Shown here one piece after another: positions 5,969 to 7,232 of a DNA stretch of 7,232 bases. Made by a program: the position numbers and the translations under genes. The notes under the pieces are model-generated. The model was not told where the DNA came from. It ran no database searches and worked only from the letters and a program-made list of their open reading frames with translations. Every line of letters starts with the position of its first letter. The stretch's first letter is position 1. The stretch covers positions 1 through 7,232 of the forward strand of contig JAEOTJ010000240.1 in the NCBI GenBank assembly GCA_016839905.1. The letters are read 5' to 3'. The stretch is from Promethearchaeota archaeon. GTDB taxonomy: Archaea > Asgardarchaeota > Lokiarchaeia > Sigynarchaeales > SOKP01.

Positions 5969-7072
5969 TTAGAAGAGAAATATTATTTGATGTTCCATAT
6001 TAAAGAAAAATCGTAAAAAGACAAATATAAAAGCACTTCCTATAGGAATTAATAAATTGTCTGATAAATTAAGGGGTTTACTTGTAATTAAATCAAAAAT
6101 CATAAATGACATAGAAAATATAAATGCCCATATTAACCCCATGAAAAGAAAGCATATAAAAAAGCTTGTGATCGTGCCGGCAATTGTGCCCTCCCATGTT
6201 TTTTTTTTATTCCATTTTATGTGAGTTTTTCCCCATCTAATACCAACTTGACTTGTCATTAAGTCTCCAATTGCGCTCATTCCTAATATCGCAAAAAATA
6301 CCATTGGTGGGCATAATAATGCAGCAAACATTTGTCCTATGGAAAAATGTAGATAAGTACCATATCCTTGTTTTTCTTCCTCAGTTAATATTAATTCATT
6401 GACACAATTCAAAGGAAAACAAAAATATTTTGTTTTTCGAGTAAATTCATTTGCAAGTAGAAATAGACACATTATATAAAAAAAAAAAAATATTAGATAA
6501 TAAAACCATCCTAAGGCAGAAAGCACTTCACGGACGGAATCTGGTTCAGATAATAATTGAATATATAATTTAAGCATATTATTCTCAAAAGGAATCATTC
6601 CTGAAGTGTCTTCTTGTGTAAAAAAGATATAAAGATAACCAACATACCATAAAATAAATAATCCTATAAATATTAATATATGAGGTATTTTTCGACAAGT
6701 ATCTCGCTTGGCTTTACTCATGAGTTCCTTTTTTTTATTCCAATCATCTGCAAATTTCTTAATCATCTTATTTCCATTTTTTTTTTTAGAAAAGAAAAGC
6801 ATTACAGTTGAGATCAAGATAAGAACACCAATGAAAATGATGGGGATAACAAGAGTATCACACCACATTGGAATTAACTCTCTTTTGAAAATCGTATCTT
6901 GAACCATTAATAAAAGAATTAAAAGCATGTTAATATAAACAAAAAGAAGAGCACTAAAAGCAAAGAGATTATTAAGAAAATCTTTTTTATGAGAAAAATG
7001 AATAAATGATATCAGAATTATAATGTAGGTAATGAGAACAATTATAAAACAAGTAGAGAAATTTAATACCAT
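5969..7072 (-). CDS. CTP-dependent polyprenol/dolichol or diacylglycerol kinase-like membrane protein
   Basis: The 367-residue protein has about eight hydrophobic helices (roughly residues 8-25, 34-57, 73-95, 130-151, 187-208, 245-265, 300-325 and 340-356). The pattern matches the Sec59 / Dgk1 / phytol kinase superfamily: RKIPHI (127-132), the GD motif in AIGDLMTSQVGIRWGK (267-282), the basic KK-TWEGT (290-296) and DNLLIP near the end (338-343). These integral membrane enzymes use CTP to phosphorylate isoprenoid alcohols or diacylglycerol. Here the likely role is supplying polyprenyl or geranylgeranyl phosphate for glycosylation or archaeal lipids (inference). The three extra N-terminal helices and a Lys-rich loop (96-125) precede the conserved core. 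A cytidylyltransferase such as CDP-archaeol synthase is a related but less likely alternative. Long T/A runs, including 13 A at 6478-6490, do not break the frame. The stop codon faces that of the ubiquitin-like gene with one base between. Confidence 0.7.
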   Translation of the reverse strand: MVLNFSTCFIIVLITYIIILISFIHFSHKKDFLNNLFAFSALLFVYINMLLILLLMVQDTIFKRELIPMWCDTLVIPIIFIGVLILISTVMLFFSKKKNGNKMIKKFADDWNKKKELMSKAKRDTCRKIPHILIFIGLFILWYVGYLYIFFTQEDTSGMIPFENNMLKLYIQLLSEPDSVREVLSALGWFYYLIFFFFYIMCLFLLANEFTRKTKYFCFPLNCVNELILTEEEKQGYGTYLHFSIGQMFAALLCPPMVFFAILGMSAIGDLMTSQVGIRWGKTHIKWNKKKTWEGTIAGTITSFFICFLFMGLIWAFIFSMSFMIFDLITSKPLNLSDNLLIPIGSAFIFVFLRFFFNMEHQIIFLF

Positions 7073-7101
7073 TTTTCTTTTAGTAAATTTTAATTTAATA
7101 A

Positions 7102-7107
7102 TTATAT
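7102..7107 (-). promoter_or_regulatory. Weak TATA candidate for the lipid-kinase gene
   Basis: ATATAA on the minus strand lies about 30 bases before the start codon at 7072, which fits a nearly leaderless transcript. No Shine-Dalgarno precedes the ATG, consistent with leaderless initiation. The surrounding DNA is so AT-rich that chance is a serious alternative. Confidence 0.25.
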
Positions 7108-7157
7108 GAAAAAACGTAAATATTTAGTTTTTTGATCATTAATAGTAACTTCAGACC

Positions 7158-7232
7158 TTAACATTTAAATCTTCTAGATCCTTTGTAATAATATGGGTCT
7201 ATGGCTCTCATTCTCATTTCTCTTTGTCGTAA
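7158..7232 (-). CDS. Possible C-terminal end of an unidentified gene, 5' part outside window
   Basis: One minus-strand frame is open from the window edge to TAA at 7158-7160, giving 24 residues rich in Arg and Tyr (including MRAIDPYYYKGSRRFKC). The composition looks like real protein rather than random AT-rich translation, and the local GC is higher than in the following gap. One of the other two minus-strand frames closes within six codons. If real, it is the gene upstream of, and on the same strand as, the lipid-kinase-like gene, 85 bases away. I do not recognise the family. Confidence 0.4.
   Translation of the reverse strand, partial: LRQREMRMRAIDPYYYKGSRRFKC

Noticed and set aside
6708..6902. 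Plus-strand 64-codon hydrophobic frame within the lipid-kinase gene
   Set aside because: It is the complement of a loop and membrane segments; its hydrophobicity comes from the A/T-run composition.

Overview
The window is AT-rich, with compact genes, U-tract style terminators and few Shine-Dalgarno sites. It looks archaeal, and most likely comes from a Lokiarchaeia-like Asgard archaeon (inference). The supporting features are a surface protein of SBBP beta-propeller repeats followed by one membrane helix and a Lys-rich cytoplasmic side, a single-chain ubiquitin/MoaD-fold protein ending in Gly-Gly, an archaeal-style thymidylate synthase, and a multi-pass CTP-dependent polyprenol/lipid kinase-like protein. 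No rRNA, tRNA, CRISPR array or transposase is visible.

Layout. (1) Positions 1-1106: the 3' part of a surface receptor-like gene. Four 52-residue repeats in exact register lead into a transmembrane helix and then a run of 12 A. The frame used upstream stops at 777. The frame one base back opens exactly at the A run and continues to 1106, encoding a basic linker and a Cys-pair (zinc-ribbon-like) domain. One extra A would fuse the two into a single protein. (2) Positions 1234-4488: a same-strand pair that is probably a defence module. The first gene encodes a HEPN-type protein with an RNDVIH ribonuclease motif and a repeated helical C-terminus. The second encodes a full-length DUF262-DUF1524 (GmrSD-like) protein. 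(3) Positions 4381-5550, minus strand: thymidylate synthase. Its frame runs past the expected C-terminus, through a T-rich terminator tract and into the antisense of the GmrSD-like gene, so the last ~69 codons are suspect. (4) Positions 5656-5967: a ubiquitin/MoaD-like protein, divergent from thyA across a 105-bp promoter region. (5) Positions 5969-7072, minus strand: a CTP:polyprenol/diacylglycerol kinase-like membrane protein, convergent with the ubiquitin-like gene with one base between the stop codons. (6) Positions 7158-7232, minus strand: a possible 3' end of another gene.

How the genes relate. The HEPN protein and the GmrSD-like nuclease are the only pair whose functions plausibly combine: an RNase together with an NTP-dependent DNA nuclease directed at modified DNA. 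The thyA, ubiquitin-like and lipid-kinase genes look like ordinary chromosomal genes next to a defence insertion. The most unusual observations are the A12 frame junction, the HEPN/GmrSD-like pairing with its internal helical repeats, and the stop-less thymidylate synthase tail.
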